From an uncultured Verrucomicrobiota bacterium (lineage in GTDB: Bacteria; Verrucomicrobiota; Verrucomicrobiia; Verrucomicrobiales; Verrucomicrobiaceae), in NCBI GenBank assembly GCA_903838675.1, contig CAILZI010000188.1:1-64000 (forward strand): 64,000 nucleotides of DNA, given 5' to 3'. Shown here one piece after another: positions 29,193-40,161 of this stretch. The notes under the pieces were generated by a model that ran no database searches, was not told where the DNA came from, and saw only the letters and a program-made list of their open reading frames with translations. The position numbers and the translations under genes are program-made. How positions within the stretch are numbered: position 1 is the stretch's first letter; every line of letters starts with the position of its first letter.

Positions 29193-30109
29193 CCGCGTTT
29201 CCTCCTTTTACGTGAACGGAAATAGGCCTTCAAAGCCGGCGCGTAGTCTTCATCAGTGCGCACGGTGATGCGTTCCACACCGCAGCGGCGCAGAAGATGC
29301 ACCAGCGCGTCCTGTTGCTCCGCAACACGTTCTTCATAATGCTCACGCACCGCCGGATGGGATGTGTTCACGAGAAATTGCTCCCCGGTCTCAGGGTCTT
29401 CGAGACAGACCCGGCCTGCATCTGGCAGCGTGATTTCACGCGGGTCCAGGATCTGCGCCGCCACCACGTCATGTTTGGCTGCCACAGCCCGCAGGCTTTT
29501 CTCCCAGGAATGATCAGGTGTAATAAAATCCGAGACAAGGATCACAAGTGCGTGATGTGCGATTCGTTCGAGCGCAAGGTCCAGCGCAGGCTTGATGTCC
29601 GTGCCCTGCCGCTTCGGTTCGTTGTTTAAAATATCACGCAGGATGCGCAGTGCATGGGGCGCTCCTTTGCGTGCAGGAAGGTAGTGTTCAATGCCGTCGG
29701 AAAAAAGGGTGAGCCCCACCTTGTCCTGGTTCTGCACCGCGCTGAAGGCGAACACCGCGGCAATCTCCGCCGCGCGTTCCCGCTTCGAGTCTTCCTGGCT
29801 GCCGTAGTCGCCGGAACTGCTGACATCGACGCACAGCATCACCGTCAGTTCACGTTCTTCGACATACTTGCGGACGAAAGGATCATTCATGCGCGCCGTG
29901 ACGTTCCAGTCAATGAAGCGCACGTCGTCGCCGGGCTGGTACTCTCGAAAATCATCAAACTCGATTCCCTGCCCTTTGAAGCGGGAGTGGTACTGCCCTC
30001 CGAGCATCTCCTTCACCATGCCGCGCGTGAGCAGTTCGATGCGCCTCACGCGCTTAAGGATGCGCGTGAGTCTTGCGTCGTTGTCGTTCTGCACAGTTTC
30101 CCCGTTCAC
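29189..30109 (-). CDS. DUF58 domain protein
   Basis: GMVKEMLGGQYHSRFKGQGIEFDDFREYQPGDDVRFIDWNVTARMNDPFVRKYVEERELTVMLCVDVSSSGDYG. GTG start at 30109 chosen to avoid overlap with moxR. Confidence 0.88.
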   Translation of the reverse strand: MNGETVQNDNDARLTRILKRVRRIELLTRGMVKEMLGGQYHSRFKGQGIEFDDFREYQPGDDVRFIDWNVTARMNDPFVRKYVEERELTVMLCVDVSSSGDYGSQEDSKRERAAEIAAVFAFSAVQNQDKVGLTLFSDGIEHYLPARKGAPHALRILRDILNNEPKRQGTDIKPALDLALERIAHHALVILVSDFITPDHSWEKSLRAVAAKHDVVAAQILDPREITLPDAGRVCLEDPETGEQFLVNTSHPAVREHYEERVAEQQDALVHLLRRCGVERITVRTDEDYAPALKAYFRSRKRRKRG

Positions 30110-30122
30110 GGTTTGGGCGGTG

Positions 30123-31124
<1,002 letters not shown>

Positions 31125-31138
31125 GTGAGTAAGCGGTA

Positions 31139-31168
31139 CAGGTCAACTGGGGCGTTCCCCACGTCAAC
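31139..31168. promoter_or_regulatory. Direct repeat CASGTCAAC (21-nt spacing) flanking GGGGCGTTCCCC, upstream of moxR
   Basis: CAGGTCAAC at 31139-31147, CACGTCAAC at 31160-31168, with GGGG-CGTT-CCCC at 31149-31160 between them; 15-45 nt upstream of the minus-strand moxR start. Confidence 0.3.
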
Positions 31169-31249
31169 CCTCAAGGATCAATGTATTAACGCCCTCAGGA
31201 CCGGTTTATGTTGCTGGAATTGTAAGTCGTTTGGGCTTTCATGCTTTCG

Positions 31250-31948
31250 ATGACCCTCCAAGATCTCCGCGAACAAGTATGTGAAGCCAACCGTGCCCTG
31301 GAACCCAGCGGCCTCGTACGCCTGACCTGGGGCAACGTGAGCGGCCTTGACCGTGCCTCCGGTCTGTGGGCCATCAAACCAAGCGGCGTGGATTATTTGG
31401 AGCTCAAGCCCGCCGACATGGTTGTGCTCGACCTCGAAGGACGTGTGGTGGAGGGCAGTTTACGGCCTTCGTCCGACACAAAGACACATCTCGTGCTCTA
31501 CCGTGAATTTCCTGAAATTGGAGGCATCACGCACACGCACAGCCTTCATGCCACGATGTTTTCCCAGGCCGGACGTGAGATCCCCTGTTTCGGCACCACG
31601 CACGCGGACCATTTTCACGGCACCGTTCCACTGGTGCGCGCGCTCACACCCGAAGAAGTGACACAGGACTATGAACATTTCACCGGGGTCGCCATTGTCG
31701 AGCGCCTGCGCGAATTGAACCTCAGCCCACTCGAAATGCCTGCGGTCCTTCAGCTCCATCACGCGCCGTTCACCTTTGGCAAAAATGCCATGGATTCGCT
31801 GAAAAACAGCATCGCCCTCGAAATGTGCGCTCACATGGCCCTAGGGGCCTCCACCCTGAATCCCTCCATGGGTTCCATCCCAGAGCACATCATGGAAAAG
31901 CATCATTTGCGAAAACACGGACCGGGCGCGTATTACGGACAAAAATAA
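31250..31948 (+). CDS. Class II aldolase/adducin family protein (L-ribulose-5-P epimerase / fuculose-P aldolase-like)
   Basis: LVRLTWGNVSGLDRASGLWAIKPSGVDYLELKPADMVVLDLEGRVVEG…SSDTKTHLVLYREFPEIGGITHTHS…TTHADHFHG. Confidence 0.88.
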   Translation: MTLQDLREQVCEANRALEPSGLVRLTWGNVSGLDRASGLWAIKPSGVDYLELKPADMVVLDLEGRVVEGSLRPSSDTKTHLVLYREFPEIGGITHTHSLHATMFSQAGREIPCFGTTHADHFHGTVPLVRALTPEEVTQDYEHFTGVAIVERLRELNLSPLEMPAVLQLHHAPFTFGKNAMDSLKNSIALEMCAHMALGASTLNPSMGSIPEHIMEKHHLRKHGPGAYYGQK

Positions 31949-31966
31949 CCCCCTCCTCGTCGACTG

Positions 31967-32212
31967 ATGAAAACCCGCAATCCACTTTCCCTCCTTTGTG
32001 TTCAGCTCCTGCTTCTGTTCCCAGTAATGCTGGCCGCATTCCTTCTCACTGGGTGTTCCAGCGAAAGAAGAGACCGGCTCTGGCAGACGATCGATCCTGC
32101 CGGTTACAAACACGCACACAGCGAAAGCTTCAACGGTGCCAATGCTTTGCGTGCACCCCAGCCCAAAGGGCTCCCAGAATCCGATGAAATGGCATTGGAA
32201 CTCAAGCAATAA
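31967..32212 (+). CDS. Hypothetical lipoprotein
   Basis: Signal with lipobox FLLTGCSSE; 81 aa. Confidence 0.6.
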   Translation: MKTRNPLSLLCVQLLLLFPVMLAAFLLTGCSSERRDRLWQTIDPAGYKHAHSESFNGANALRAPQPKGLPESDEMALELKQ

Positions 32213-32311
32213 AAGCTGGAGCCCGAAACGTTGCGGCACTAAGCGGTTCGGTCGTATTAAATAAGGTATGGCTTAGTTGGGGGGCTTTGACGCTGCACCT
32301 TATGTTTAGGG

Positions 32312-33004
32312 GTGATCAGCCCAGTTCCCCCAATCTCGCCTCATTCGACTTCCACACCTGACACGGTGGTGGGGCCATCGCGTTTTGGCTCTGCTGCATT
32401 GAAAATCAGCACCATCGCCGTGATCTGGCTCTTGGTGGTACTCACGGGAAGCTTGTTGATGGCGCAGTATTCTCAGACTGCCGGTGCTACTGGCATTCCC
32501 CCGGCGCATTGGCCAGAAAATACCCGGATGCTTCGTGATCCAGGGCAGGCCAAACTGGTGATGTTTCTGCACCCACGCTGTTCCTGCTCTCGCGCCACTC
32601 TTGGTGAATTGGAGCAGCTCATGGCTCACTGCCAGGGACTGTTGAGTGCGCAAGTGTGGTTTATTCAGCCGGAGGGCGTGAGCGAAGAGTGGGTGAAAAC
32701 CGATCTTTGGCATGCTGCGGCTGCCATTCCTGGAGTGCAGGTGGATATCGATCATCAATGCGAAGTAGCCCGCCGCTTTCAGGCAATCACCTCGGGCCAG
32801 ACGCTGCTCTATGATGCCAGGGGAGGGCTGATTTTTCAGGGGGGGATCACAATCTCCCGTGGCCATGCTGGGGACAATCCCGGACGCGATTCCATCGAGT
32901 CGCTGTTGAAGCAAAAAAGCACTCTTTCTGCCAGAGCCCCCGTTTTCGGCTGTGCCCTCGGCTGGAAAAATAACACCGAAGTATGCACCTTATGTCAGCC
33001 ATAG
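32312..33004 (+). CDS. RedB-like membrane-anchored thioredoxin-like protein
   Basis: TM segment (ISTIAVIWLLVVLTGSLLM) followed by KLVMFLHPRCSCSRATLGELEQLM (CxC thiol motif); ends ALGWKNNTEVCTLCQP; overlaps the downstream kinase ORF. Confidence 0.65.
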   Translation: MISPVPPISPHSTSTPDTVVGPSRFGSAALKISTIAVIWLLVVLTGSLLMAQYSQTAGATGIPPAHWPENTRMLRDPGQAKLVMFLHPRCSCSRATLGELEQLMAHCQGLLSAQVWFIQPEGVSEEWVKTDLWHAAAAIPGVQVDIDHQCEVARRFQAITSGQTLLYDARGGLIFQGGITISRGHAGDNPGRDSIESLLKQKSTLSARAPVFGCALGWKNNTEVCTLCQP

Positions 33005-34620
33005 CCGCAAACACACTGCCGCAAGACCCTCCGCTGCAGCAGGCCACCACCTTGCTGCGAATTGCGGTCAACGAGCCTCGCCAGCAAATCAGCCCGCCGG
33101 TGGTCCAGCCATTGTCTGTGCCAGACTCCTTGCTGCAACGACGCGCATCCGCACTCTTCCGTGCTGCAGAGTATGACCTGCACAGGCACACGGACCAGCT
33201 GTTTGCCCGGTTGATGATCGTCCAATGGCTGGCGGGCATTGCTGCTGCCTTGTGGATCTCCCCCCTGACCTGGATCGGGGACTCCAGCCAGGTACACATG
33301 CACGTCTGGGCCGCAGTTCTGCTCGGCGGAGCTATCAGCGGTTTTCCGGCATGGCTGGCATGGCAGTTTCCTGGCTTGGTAGTTACCCGCCATGTCATTG
33401 CGGTCGCGCAGATGCTTACTTCTGCGCTGCTGATCCATCTGACTGGCGGGCGAATTGAGACGCACTTCCACATTTTTGGTTCTCTGGCCTTTCTCGCCTT
33501 TTATCGAGACTGGCGTGTGCTGGTCACGGCAACTGTCGTGGTCGCAGGAGATCACCTGATTCGCGGCCTGTTCTGGCCTCAGTCCGTGTTTGGGGTGCTG
33601 ACCGCAAGTTCCTGGCGCTGGGTCGAACATGCAGGCTGGGTGCTGTTTGAGGACGCCATTCTCTTTGTGGCCATTCACAGGATGTTGCAGGAAATGTCTG
33701 AGATCGCGCTCCGCCGTGCCACCCTCGAGGGCAGCAACGTGGAAATCGAGCGGCAGGTGGTGGAGCGCACGGCGGAATTGAACAGGACACAGGCGGAACT
33801 GCTTGAAACCTCACGTCTGGCGGGCATGGCGGAAGTGGCCACCAGCGTTCTGCACAATGTGGGCAATGTACTCAACAGCGTTGGCGTCTCCGCTGAGCTT
33901 GCGACCAGCAAGGTCCGTGAGTTCAGAACTGGAGGTCTCAAAAACGTGGCGGAACTGTTGCAGGAGAACTCGGCAGACCTGCCAGCCTTCCTCACCACCG
34001 ACCCCCGTGGGAAAATGCTGCCGGACTACCTGCTCAAGCTGGCGGTGCATTTGGCGGAGCCGCAGCAGGCCATTCTAAAGGAGATGGAAATGCTGCAAAA
34101 AAACATCGATCACATCAAGGAGATCGTGGCGATGCAGCAGCGCTACGCGCGTGGCACCGGCGTTGTTGAAGTGCTCTCAGTGGCGGATCTGGTTGATGAC
34201 AGCATCCGCATCAATGCCGCCAGTTTCAGCCGACACGAAGTCAATGTGGACTGTGATATCGCCCCTGTGCCGCCATTGAAAACGGACCGGCACAAGGTGA
34301 TGCAGATTCTGGTAAACCTGCTGAGCAATGCGAAGCACGCCCTGGATCATAGTGAGGGAGACAAGCGCATGACCGTGCGCGTGATACTAAACCAGGAGGG
34401 GCGGCTGGAGATTGCGGTGATAGACAATGGCACAGGCATCGCCCAGGAAAACCTCAGCCGCATTTTTTCCCATGGCTTCACCACCAAAAAACTTGGGCAC
34501 GGGTTTGGTCTGCACAGCGGGGCGCTGGCTGCCAAGGAGCTTGGCGGAACTTTAAAAGCGCACAGCGATGGTCCGGGACTGGGCGCCACCTTCACATTGA
34601 CACTGCCATTGGAGAATTAA
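32983..34620 (+). CDS. Membrane sensor histidine kinase
   Basis: Multi-TM N-terminus with GGRIETHFHIFGSLAFLAFYRDWRVLVTATVVVAGDHLIRGLFWPQSVFG; H-box region GMAEVATSVLHNVGNVLNSVGV; ATPase QILVNLLSNAKHAL…IDNGTGI…GFGLHSGALAAKELGG. Confidence 0.9.
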   Translation: MHLMSAIAANTLPQDPPLQQATTLLRIAVNEPRQQISPPVVQPLSVPDSLLQRRASALFRAAEYDLHRHTDQLFARLMIVQWLAGIAAALWISPLTWIGDSSQVHMHVWAAVLLGGAISGFPAWLAWQFPGLVVTRHVIAVAQMLTSALLIHLTGGRIETHFHIFGSLAFLAFYRDWRVLVTATVVVAGDHLIRGLFWPQSVFGVLTASSWRWVEHAGWVLFEDAILFVAIHRMLQEMSEIALRRATLEGSNVEIERQVVERTAELNRTQAELLETSRLAGMAEVATSVLHNVGNVLNSVGVSAELATSKVREFRTGGLKNVAELLQENSADLPAFLTTDPRGKMLPDYLLKLAVHLAEPQQAILKEMEMLQKNIDHIKEIVAMQQRYARGTGVVEVLSVADLVDDSIRINAASFSRHEVNVDCDIAPVPPLKTDRHKVMQILVNLLSNAKHALDHSEGDKRMTVRVILNQEGRLEIAVIDNGTGIAQENLSRIFSHGFTTKKLGHGFGLHSGALAAKELGGTLKAHSDGPGLGATFTLTLPLEN

Positions 34621-34627
34621 TCCGACC

Positions 34628-36721
34628 ATGACACATACCACTACGACAGCAGCCCACCGGCGCATATTAGTCATCGATGACAACCGCTCAATTCATGATG
34701 ACTTTCGTAAGATCCTGGCACCCGTTAACACTGCAAATGACGCTCTTGAGGCGGCTGAAGCCGCGTTGTTTGGCAAGACGCTGCAGCCACAGACTGCCAC
34801 ACAAACTTTCACCATAGATGCCGCTTCCCAGGGGGAGGAGGGACTGCAGATGGTCAAACGCGCTCAGGCGGAAGGGCAGCCTTATGCCATGGCCTTTGTC
34901 GATGTCCGCATGCCGCCCGGATGGGACGGTATCGAAACGACCCGGCAGATCTGGCAGGTCTGCCCCGACATGCAGATCGTGATTTGCACCGCCTATGCGG
35001 ACTGCTGCTGGAGCGACGTTCAGGAGCAGATCAAGCCACGTGATCGCATGCTCATTTTAAAGAAGCCCTTCGACATCGTCGAAGTGCTGCAGTTGGCCAT
35101 TTCGCTTACGGAAAAATCACGGTTGCTGCTGGAATCCAAATCACATCTTCAAGACCTCGAAGAACGAGTGAAGCTGCGTACCCAGGAGCTGGAGGCCTCC
35201 AAGCTGGCGGCCCATGAAAAAGCATCTCTGCTCGAACTTTCCAGAGATGCCATTTTAGTCTGTGGGCTGGATCATCGCATCACCTATTGGAACAAGAGCG
35301 CAGAACGGCTTTATGGCTGGACTGCGTCTGAAGCACTCGGACGTCTGGTGACCGATATCAAAGACCAAAGTTCAGAAATTTTTCAGCAGGCGTGTGAAAA
35401 AGTCATTCAAACCGGGGAGTGGGACGGGGAACTGCAGCAGGTGGGCAAAGATGGTCGCAAGTTGACTGTGGAAGGGCGGTGGACCTTGCTGCGTGATGCC
35501 GCAGGCCAGCCACGAAGCATTCTGGTGATCAACACCGACATCACCGAGCGCAAAAAAGTCGAGGAACAGCTACTGCGAGCCCAGCGCATGGAAAGCCTGG
35601 GGACATTGGCGGGCGGAATCGCTCATGATCTTAACAATGCGCTGACTCCGATCATGATGTCCATCGAGCTGCTGAAACTGCATGAGCAGGATGCCCTGCG
35701 GATGGGGGTTCTCGCAACCATTGAAAACAGCGCCAGGCGTGGGGCGGACATGGTTCGCCAGGTGCTCTCATTTTCGCGCGGGGTTGAAGGGCAGCGCGTG
35801 GAGGTGCAGGCCGGTCATCTTCTTAAAGGGATTGAAAAAATCGCCAATGAAACCTTCCTCAAGAACATCCGGGTCAGCAGTGACATCCCGGCCAATCTCT
35901 GGATCGTTCAGGGAGATCCCACGCAGATTCATCAGATGCTGCTCAATCTGTGTGTCAACGCACGCGACGCCATGCCCAACGGCGGCACGTTGAAGCTCGG
36001 CGCTGTCAATCATCTGCTGGATGAGCAATGCGCCACGATGATTGCCGGAGCAAAACCCGGCCCTTATCTCCTCATTGAGCTGGAAGATTCTGGCACAGGC
36101 ATGCCGGCTGAGGTGATCGATCGCATTTTCGAACCGTTTTTCACTACCAAGGAACTTGGCAAAGGCACCGGGCTGGGGCTGTCCTCAGCACTGGCCATCA
36201 TTAAAAGCCATCAAGGTTTCATCCGGGTCTCCAGTGAATTGGACAAAGGCTCCAAGTTTCAGGTCTATCTGCCCGCGCAGATGGCGGAAGGCGTGAGCAT
36301 TCCGCCCCCTGTGCAAACCGAGATGCCACGTGGCAATGGCGAACTCGTGCTCCTTATTGATGACGAGGAGCCCGTGCGGCACATCACGGGTCAGACCCTG
36401 GAGTCATTCGGCTATCGTGTGCTGCCTGCAGCTGACGGTGTCGAGGCATCCACCTTGTATGCTACTCACAAAGATCAAATCGCAGTGGTGTTGACTGATA
36501 TGATGATGCCAGTCATGGACGGGCCCGCGACGATTCAAGTGCTGATGCGCATGAATCCAAAAGTGCGCATCATTGCCGCCAGCGGCCTGAGCGTGAAAGA
36601 CATGGTGGCCAGAGCCACAAGCGCAGGCGTCACAAACTTCATTCCCAAACCTTACACGGCTGAAACTTTGCTAAGCATTCTTCATAAAGTGCTGCACTCG
36701 CAGCCCACCACCTCTCTCTAA
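34628..36721 (+). CDS. Hybrid histidine kinase: REC-PAS-HisKA-HATPase-REC
   Basis: N-terminal RRILVIDDNRSIHDDF; PAS ([26 protein letters not shown]); H-box [33 protein letters not shown]-terminal [28 protein letters not shown]. Confidence 0.93.
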   Translation: MTHTTTTAAHRRILVIDDNRSIHDDFRKILAPVNTANDALEAAEAALFGKTLQPQTATQTFTIDAASQGEEGLQMVKRAQAEGQPYAMAFVDVRMPPGWDGIETTRQIWQVCPDMQIVICTAYADCCWSDVQEQIKPRDRMLILKKPFDIVEVLQLAISLTEKSRLLLESKSHLQDLEERVKLRTQELEASKLAAHEKASLLELSRDAILVCGLDHRITYWNKSAERLYGWTASEALGRLVTDIKDQSSEIFQQACEKVIQTGEWDGELQQVGKDGRKLTVEGRWTLLRDAAGQPRSILVINTDITERKKVEEQLLRAQRMESLGTLAGGIAHDLNNALTPIMMSIELLKLHEQDALRMGVLATIENSARRGADMVRQVLSFSRGVEGQRVEVQAGHLLKGIEKIANETFLKNIRVSSDIPANLWIVQGDPTQIHQMLLNLCVNARDAMPNGGTLKLGAVNHLLDEQCATMIAGAKPGPYLLIELEDSGTGMPAEVIDRIFEPFFTTKELGKGTGLGLSSALAIIKSHQGFIRVSSELDKGSKFQVYLPAQMAEGVSIPPPVQTEMPRGNGELVLLIDDEEPVRHITGQTLESFGYRVLPAADGVEASTLYATHKDQIAVVLTDMMMPVMDGPATIQVLMRMNPKVRIIAASGLSVKDMVARATSAGVTNFIPKPYTAETLLSILHKVLHSQPTTSL

Positions 36722-36785
36722 GCGGATGAATCTCAATTCCATGTCAAAGTTTGCGGCGGCTTCACGTTCGAACCCGGCTTGAAGC

Positions 36786-39700
36786 ATGAACGAAGCGCTT
36801 TTCAACATTCCCGGTTTTTTTCCCACTTGCGCCATGTCACAGGAGGCGAGTGTGATCTCACTGGTGCGGCGCTTTTATTCCCTGAATTCATTTGGGCGGG
36901 CTTTTTTTGGAATTCTCCATCACAGATTTTTTACTCTCCTGCTGTTTTCTTTTTTTCTCTTTTCCCTGAAGGTGTCTGGGCAGGAATCAGCCATTCCCCA
37001 TACCATCAGAGTGGTGACGGATGACAATTTCCCCCCCTATGTTTTCAGGGACAATGAAGGAAAGCTTCAGGGAATCATAGTCGATCAATGGCGTGTTTGG
37101 GAAAAGCGAACGGGAGTCACCGCTGAGATTCATGGCATGGACTGGAACGATGCCGTTCGCCGGATGAAAGAGGGGGAGTTCGATGTCATCGACGCGATGT
37201 TTAAAACACCGGAGCGCACTGCCTATCTCGATTTCGGGAAGCAATACACCACCATCGAAGTCTCCATCTTTTTCCGTTCCTCCATCGCAGGCATCAACAA
37301 CTTGTCTTCCCTCCGGGGGTTTCCCGTTGCAGCCAAACTGGGTGACACGGTGGTCAAGCTGCTGCAGGAAAATAAAATCACCCCCATGTTGTTGTACAAC
37401 AACTACGAGGCCATCATCACCGCGGCCAATGAGCGCAAGGTGAACGTCTTCGTCGTGGACAAGCCGCCTGCTCAATATTTCCTGCAAAAGCTGGGTATTG
37501 AGTCTGAGTTCAGGATGTCCGACCCCGTCACCATCGGGGAGTTTCATCGGGCGGTTCGCAAAGGCAGCACGAAGCTTCTGCAGTTGGTTGAAAAGGGGTT
37601 TGAAGATGTGGGTGCGAAGGAGCTTTCCTTGATCGATAAAAAATGGTTTGGGCAGACTCTGGACAGGCATCCTTATCTGCGCAGCCTTGGATATGCCGCA
37701 TTGGCCGCAGTCTCCTTGGTGACGATGCTGGTTGGATTGAACTGGATGCTCGCGGGACAGGTCAGAGTGCGCACTCGAGCGCTTCAGGAGAGGGAGGAGC
37801 AGTTGCGCCTCTGCGTCAAACACAGCCCGGCCGCCATCGCCATGCTTGATCGTAACATGAAGTATCTGGTGGTCAGTCTGCGTTGGATGAATGACTATCG
37901 TCTGGGTGAACAGTCAGTCACAGGACGCAGCCATTATGACGTGTTTCCCGAAGTGCCGGCTCACTGGATCGAGATCCACCGCCGCTGCCTGGCTGGTGCC
38001 GTAGAAAAAAATGAAGATGAAAAGTTCGTCCGGGCGGATGGTTCCATCGACTGGATCCGCTGGGAAATTCGGCCATGGCATCAGGCAGACGGCACGATCG
38101 GCGGCATCATCATTTTTTCAGAGGACATCACCACTCGGAAGCAGGCAGAGCTGGCGCTGCTCGCCAGTGAGGCCGAGTTCCGAACACTTATTGAATCAGC
38201 TTCTGACGGCATCTTGGTTTCGAACACTGCAGGGCGTCTTCTCGAAGCAAACGCGGCAGTCTGCCAGATGCTGGGCTACACGCGTGAGGAGCTCAGGCGG
38301 ATGGGTTTTGTCGATATCGTTGCTTCGGGTGAAATGGTGCGGATTCTGCCCGAAGTAGCGCAGTTGAGTGAAGGCGAAGTGGCGCGGAGTGAATGGTTGT
38401 GCCGTCGAAAGGACGGAACCCAGTTTCCCGCTGAAGTCGGTTCAACGATCCTTCCTGACGGTCGTCTGCAGTGCATCATGCGTGACATCACACAGCGCAA
38501 GATGGACGAAGAAAAAATCCGTGAGCAGGCTTCTCTCTTGGACAAGGCGCGTGACGCCATCATTGTATGCGGGCCGGAAGAGCACCGCATTCTGTATTGG
38601 AACCGCAGTGCCGAACGTCTATATGGCTGGCAGGCCGGCGAGGTGCTGGATCATTCATTAATGGACTTGCTCAACCGTGATCCAATACAGTTTCTTGCTG
38701 TGATGAAAGCTGTCAAGGCGCAGGGAGAGTGGGCCGGTGAAATGCAGCAGTACGACAAAGATGGTCGTCTCGTGATTGTGGAATCACGGTGGACCCTCAT
38801 CAAGGATGCCCAGGGCCGCCCCAAGTCCATCCTCTCCATCAATACCGACATCACCGAACGAAAAAAGCTGGAGCAGCAGTTTTTGCGTTCGCAGCGCATG
38901 GAGAGCATTGGCACGCTGGCGGGTGGTATCGCCCACGATCTAAACAACGTGCTGGCCCCCATCATGATGTCCATTGAACTTTTAAAGATGCAGGAGAGGA
39001 GTGCGCAAAAGCAGGACATTCTTGCCACCATTGAATGCAGCGCCAAGCGCGGAGCGGATCTGGTGAAGCAAGTTCTCTCCTTTGCCAGAGGTGTGGAAGG
39101 GAAGCAGCTGGCCGTGCAGGTCGGGCACCTGCTCAAGGAGGTCGAAAAGATCACCAACGAGACCTTTTTGAAAAGCATCCAGGTTCGTTGTGAAATTCCA
39201 GCGCCATTGTGGGTCGTTCAGGGGGATCCCACGCAGATTCATCAGGTGCTGCTCAATCTTTGTGTGAACGCACGTGATGCCATGCCCAACGGCGGCCGGT
39301 TGAAACTGTCCGCCGTAAACCTGGTGATGGATGGACAATGTGCAGCAATGATTGCCGGTGCGAAGCCTGGTCAGTATCTTCACATTCAGGTTGAAGACAA
39401 TGGCACTGGCATGCCACCTGAAGTGATCGAACGCATTTTTGAGCCCTTTTTTACGACCAAAGAGCTGGGCAAAGGAACCGGTCTTGGACTGTCCTCTGTT
39501 ATGGCCATCGTCAAAAGCCATCACGGCTTCCTGAGGGTGGAGAGTGAACTGGGCAAAGGCACCACGTTTCACATTTATCTGCCGGCACACCTGTCAGAGA
39601 ATGCTGAAGTTGAGGCGGTGGTGCAGGGTGAATTGCCGCGCGGCAACGGTGAACTGGTGCTGGTGGTGGATGATGAGGCGGCCGTCCAGCAAATCACCAA

Positions 39701-40025
39701 GCAGACCTTGGAAACTTTTGGGTACCGTGTTTTGCTCGCAGCGGATGGTGCTGAGGCAGTTTCCCTTTATTCCAAGTATCGTTCCGAAGTCGCAATTGTA
39801 CTCACTGACATGATGATGCCCGTGATGGATGGGCCGGCCACCATTCAGGTGCTCATGCGGATGAATTCTGAGATCTGCATCGTAGCTGCCAGCGGAATGA
39901 ATGCCGCCGGCATGGAAGAAAAAGCAGCCAACGCTGGCGTTAAAAATTTCATCCCCAAACCTTACACCGCAGAAACCTTGCTCAAAACGCTGGATGCGGT
40001 GCTCCATAAGCAGCTCGCCTCATAA
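36786..40025 (+). CDS. Hybrid histidine kinase with N-terminal periplasmic SBP_bac_3-like sensor: SBP-TM-PAS(x3)-HisKA-HATPase-REC
   Basis: [95 protein letters not shown]. Start codon uncertain. Confidence 0.92.
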   Translation: MNEALFNIPGFFPTCAMSQEASVISLVRRFYSLNSFGRAFFGILHHRFFTLLLFSFFLFSLKVSGQESAIPHTIRVVTDDNFPPYVFRDNEGKLQGIIVDQWRVWEKRTGVTAEIHGMDWNDAVRRMKEGEFDVIDAMFKTPERTAYLDFGKQYTTIEVSIFFRSSIAGINNLSSLRGFPVAAKLGDTVVKLLQENKITPMLLYNNYEAIITAANERKVNVFVVDKPPAQYFLQKLGIESEFRMSDPVTIGEFHRAVRKGSTKLLQLVEKGFEDVGAKELSLIDKKWFGQTLDRHPYLRSLGYAALAAVSLVTMLVGLNWMLAGQVRVRTRALQEREEQLRLCVKHSPAAIAMLDRNMKYLVVSLRWMNDYRLGEQSVTGRSHYDVFPEVPAHWIEIHRRCLAGAVEKNEDEKFVRADGSIDWIRWEIRPWHQADGTIGGIIIFSEDITTRKQAELALLASEAEFRTLIESASDGILVSNTAGRLLEANAAVCQMLGYTREELRRMGFVDIVASGEMVRILPEVAQLSEGEVARSEWLCRRKDGTQFPAEVGSTILPDGRLQCIMRDITQRKMDEEKIREQASLLDKARDAIIVCGPEEHRILYWNRSAERLYGWQAGEVLDHSLMDLLNRDPIQFLAVMKAVKAQGEWAGEMQQYDKDGRLVIVESRWTLIKDAQGRPKSILSINTDITERKKLEQQFLRSQRMESIGTLAGGIAHDLNNVLAPIMMSIELLKMQERSAQKQDILATIECSAKRGADLVKQVLSFARGVEGKQLAVQVGHLLKEVEKITNETFLKSIQVRCEIPAPLWVVQGDPTQIHQVLLNLCVNARDAMPNGGRLKLSAVNLVMDGQCAAMIAGAKPGQYLHIQVEDNGTGMPPEVIERIFEPFFTTKELGKGTGLGLSSVMAIVKSHHGFLRVESELGKGTTFHIYLPAHLSENAEVEAVVQGELPRGNGELVLVVDDEAAVQQITKQTLETFGYRVLLAADGAEAVSLYSKYRSEVAIVLTDMMMPVMDGPATIQVLMRMNSEICIVAASGMNAAGMEEKAANAGVKNFIPKPYTAETLLKTLDAVLHKQLAS

Positions 40026-40071
40026 TGGAACCTTCGGCAAACGTTAGTAAAAAATCGCCTAAGTCCATCAT

Positions 40072-40090
40072 CGCTTTGATGCTCAAAGCG
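40072..40090. other. Perfect 8-bp inverted repeat CGCTTTGA-TGC-TCAAAGCG between the two SBP-kinase genes
   Basis: Read directly from the sequence. No T-tract follows, so not called a terminator. Confidence 0.4.
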
Positions 40091-40161
40091 TTAGACTCCA
40101 AGAGATTGATGAGGCATTTTGTTCGACATGAATTTTTACACGCTCTAGTAAAAGGTGCAGC

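Noticed and set aside
31149-31160. GGGGCGTTCCCC as a terminator for the aldolase/moxR intergenic region
   Set aside because: Only 4-bp stem, no T-tract, and it lies between divergent gene starts.
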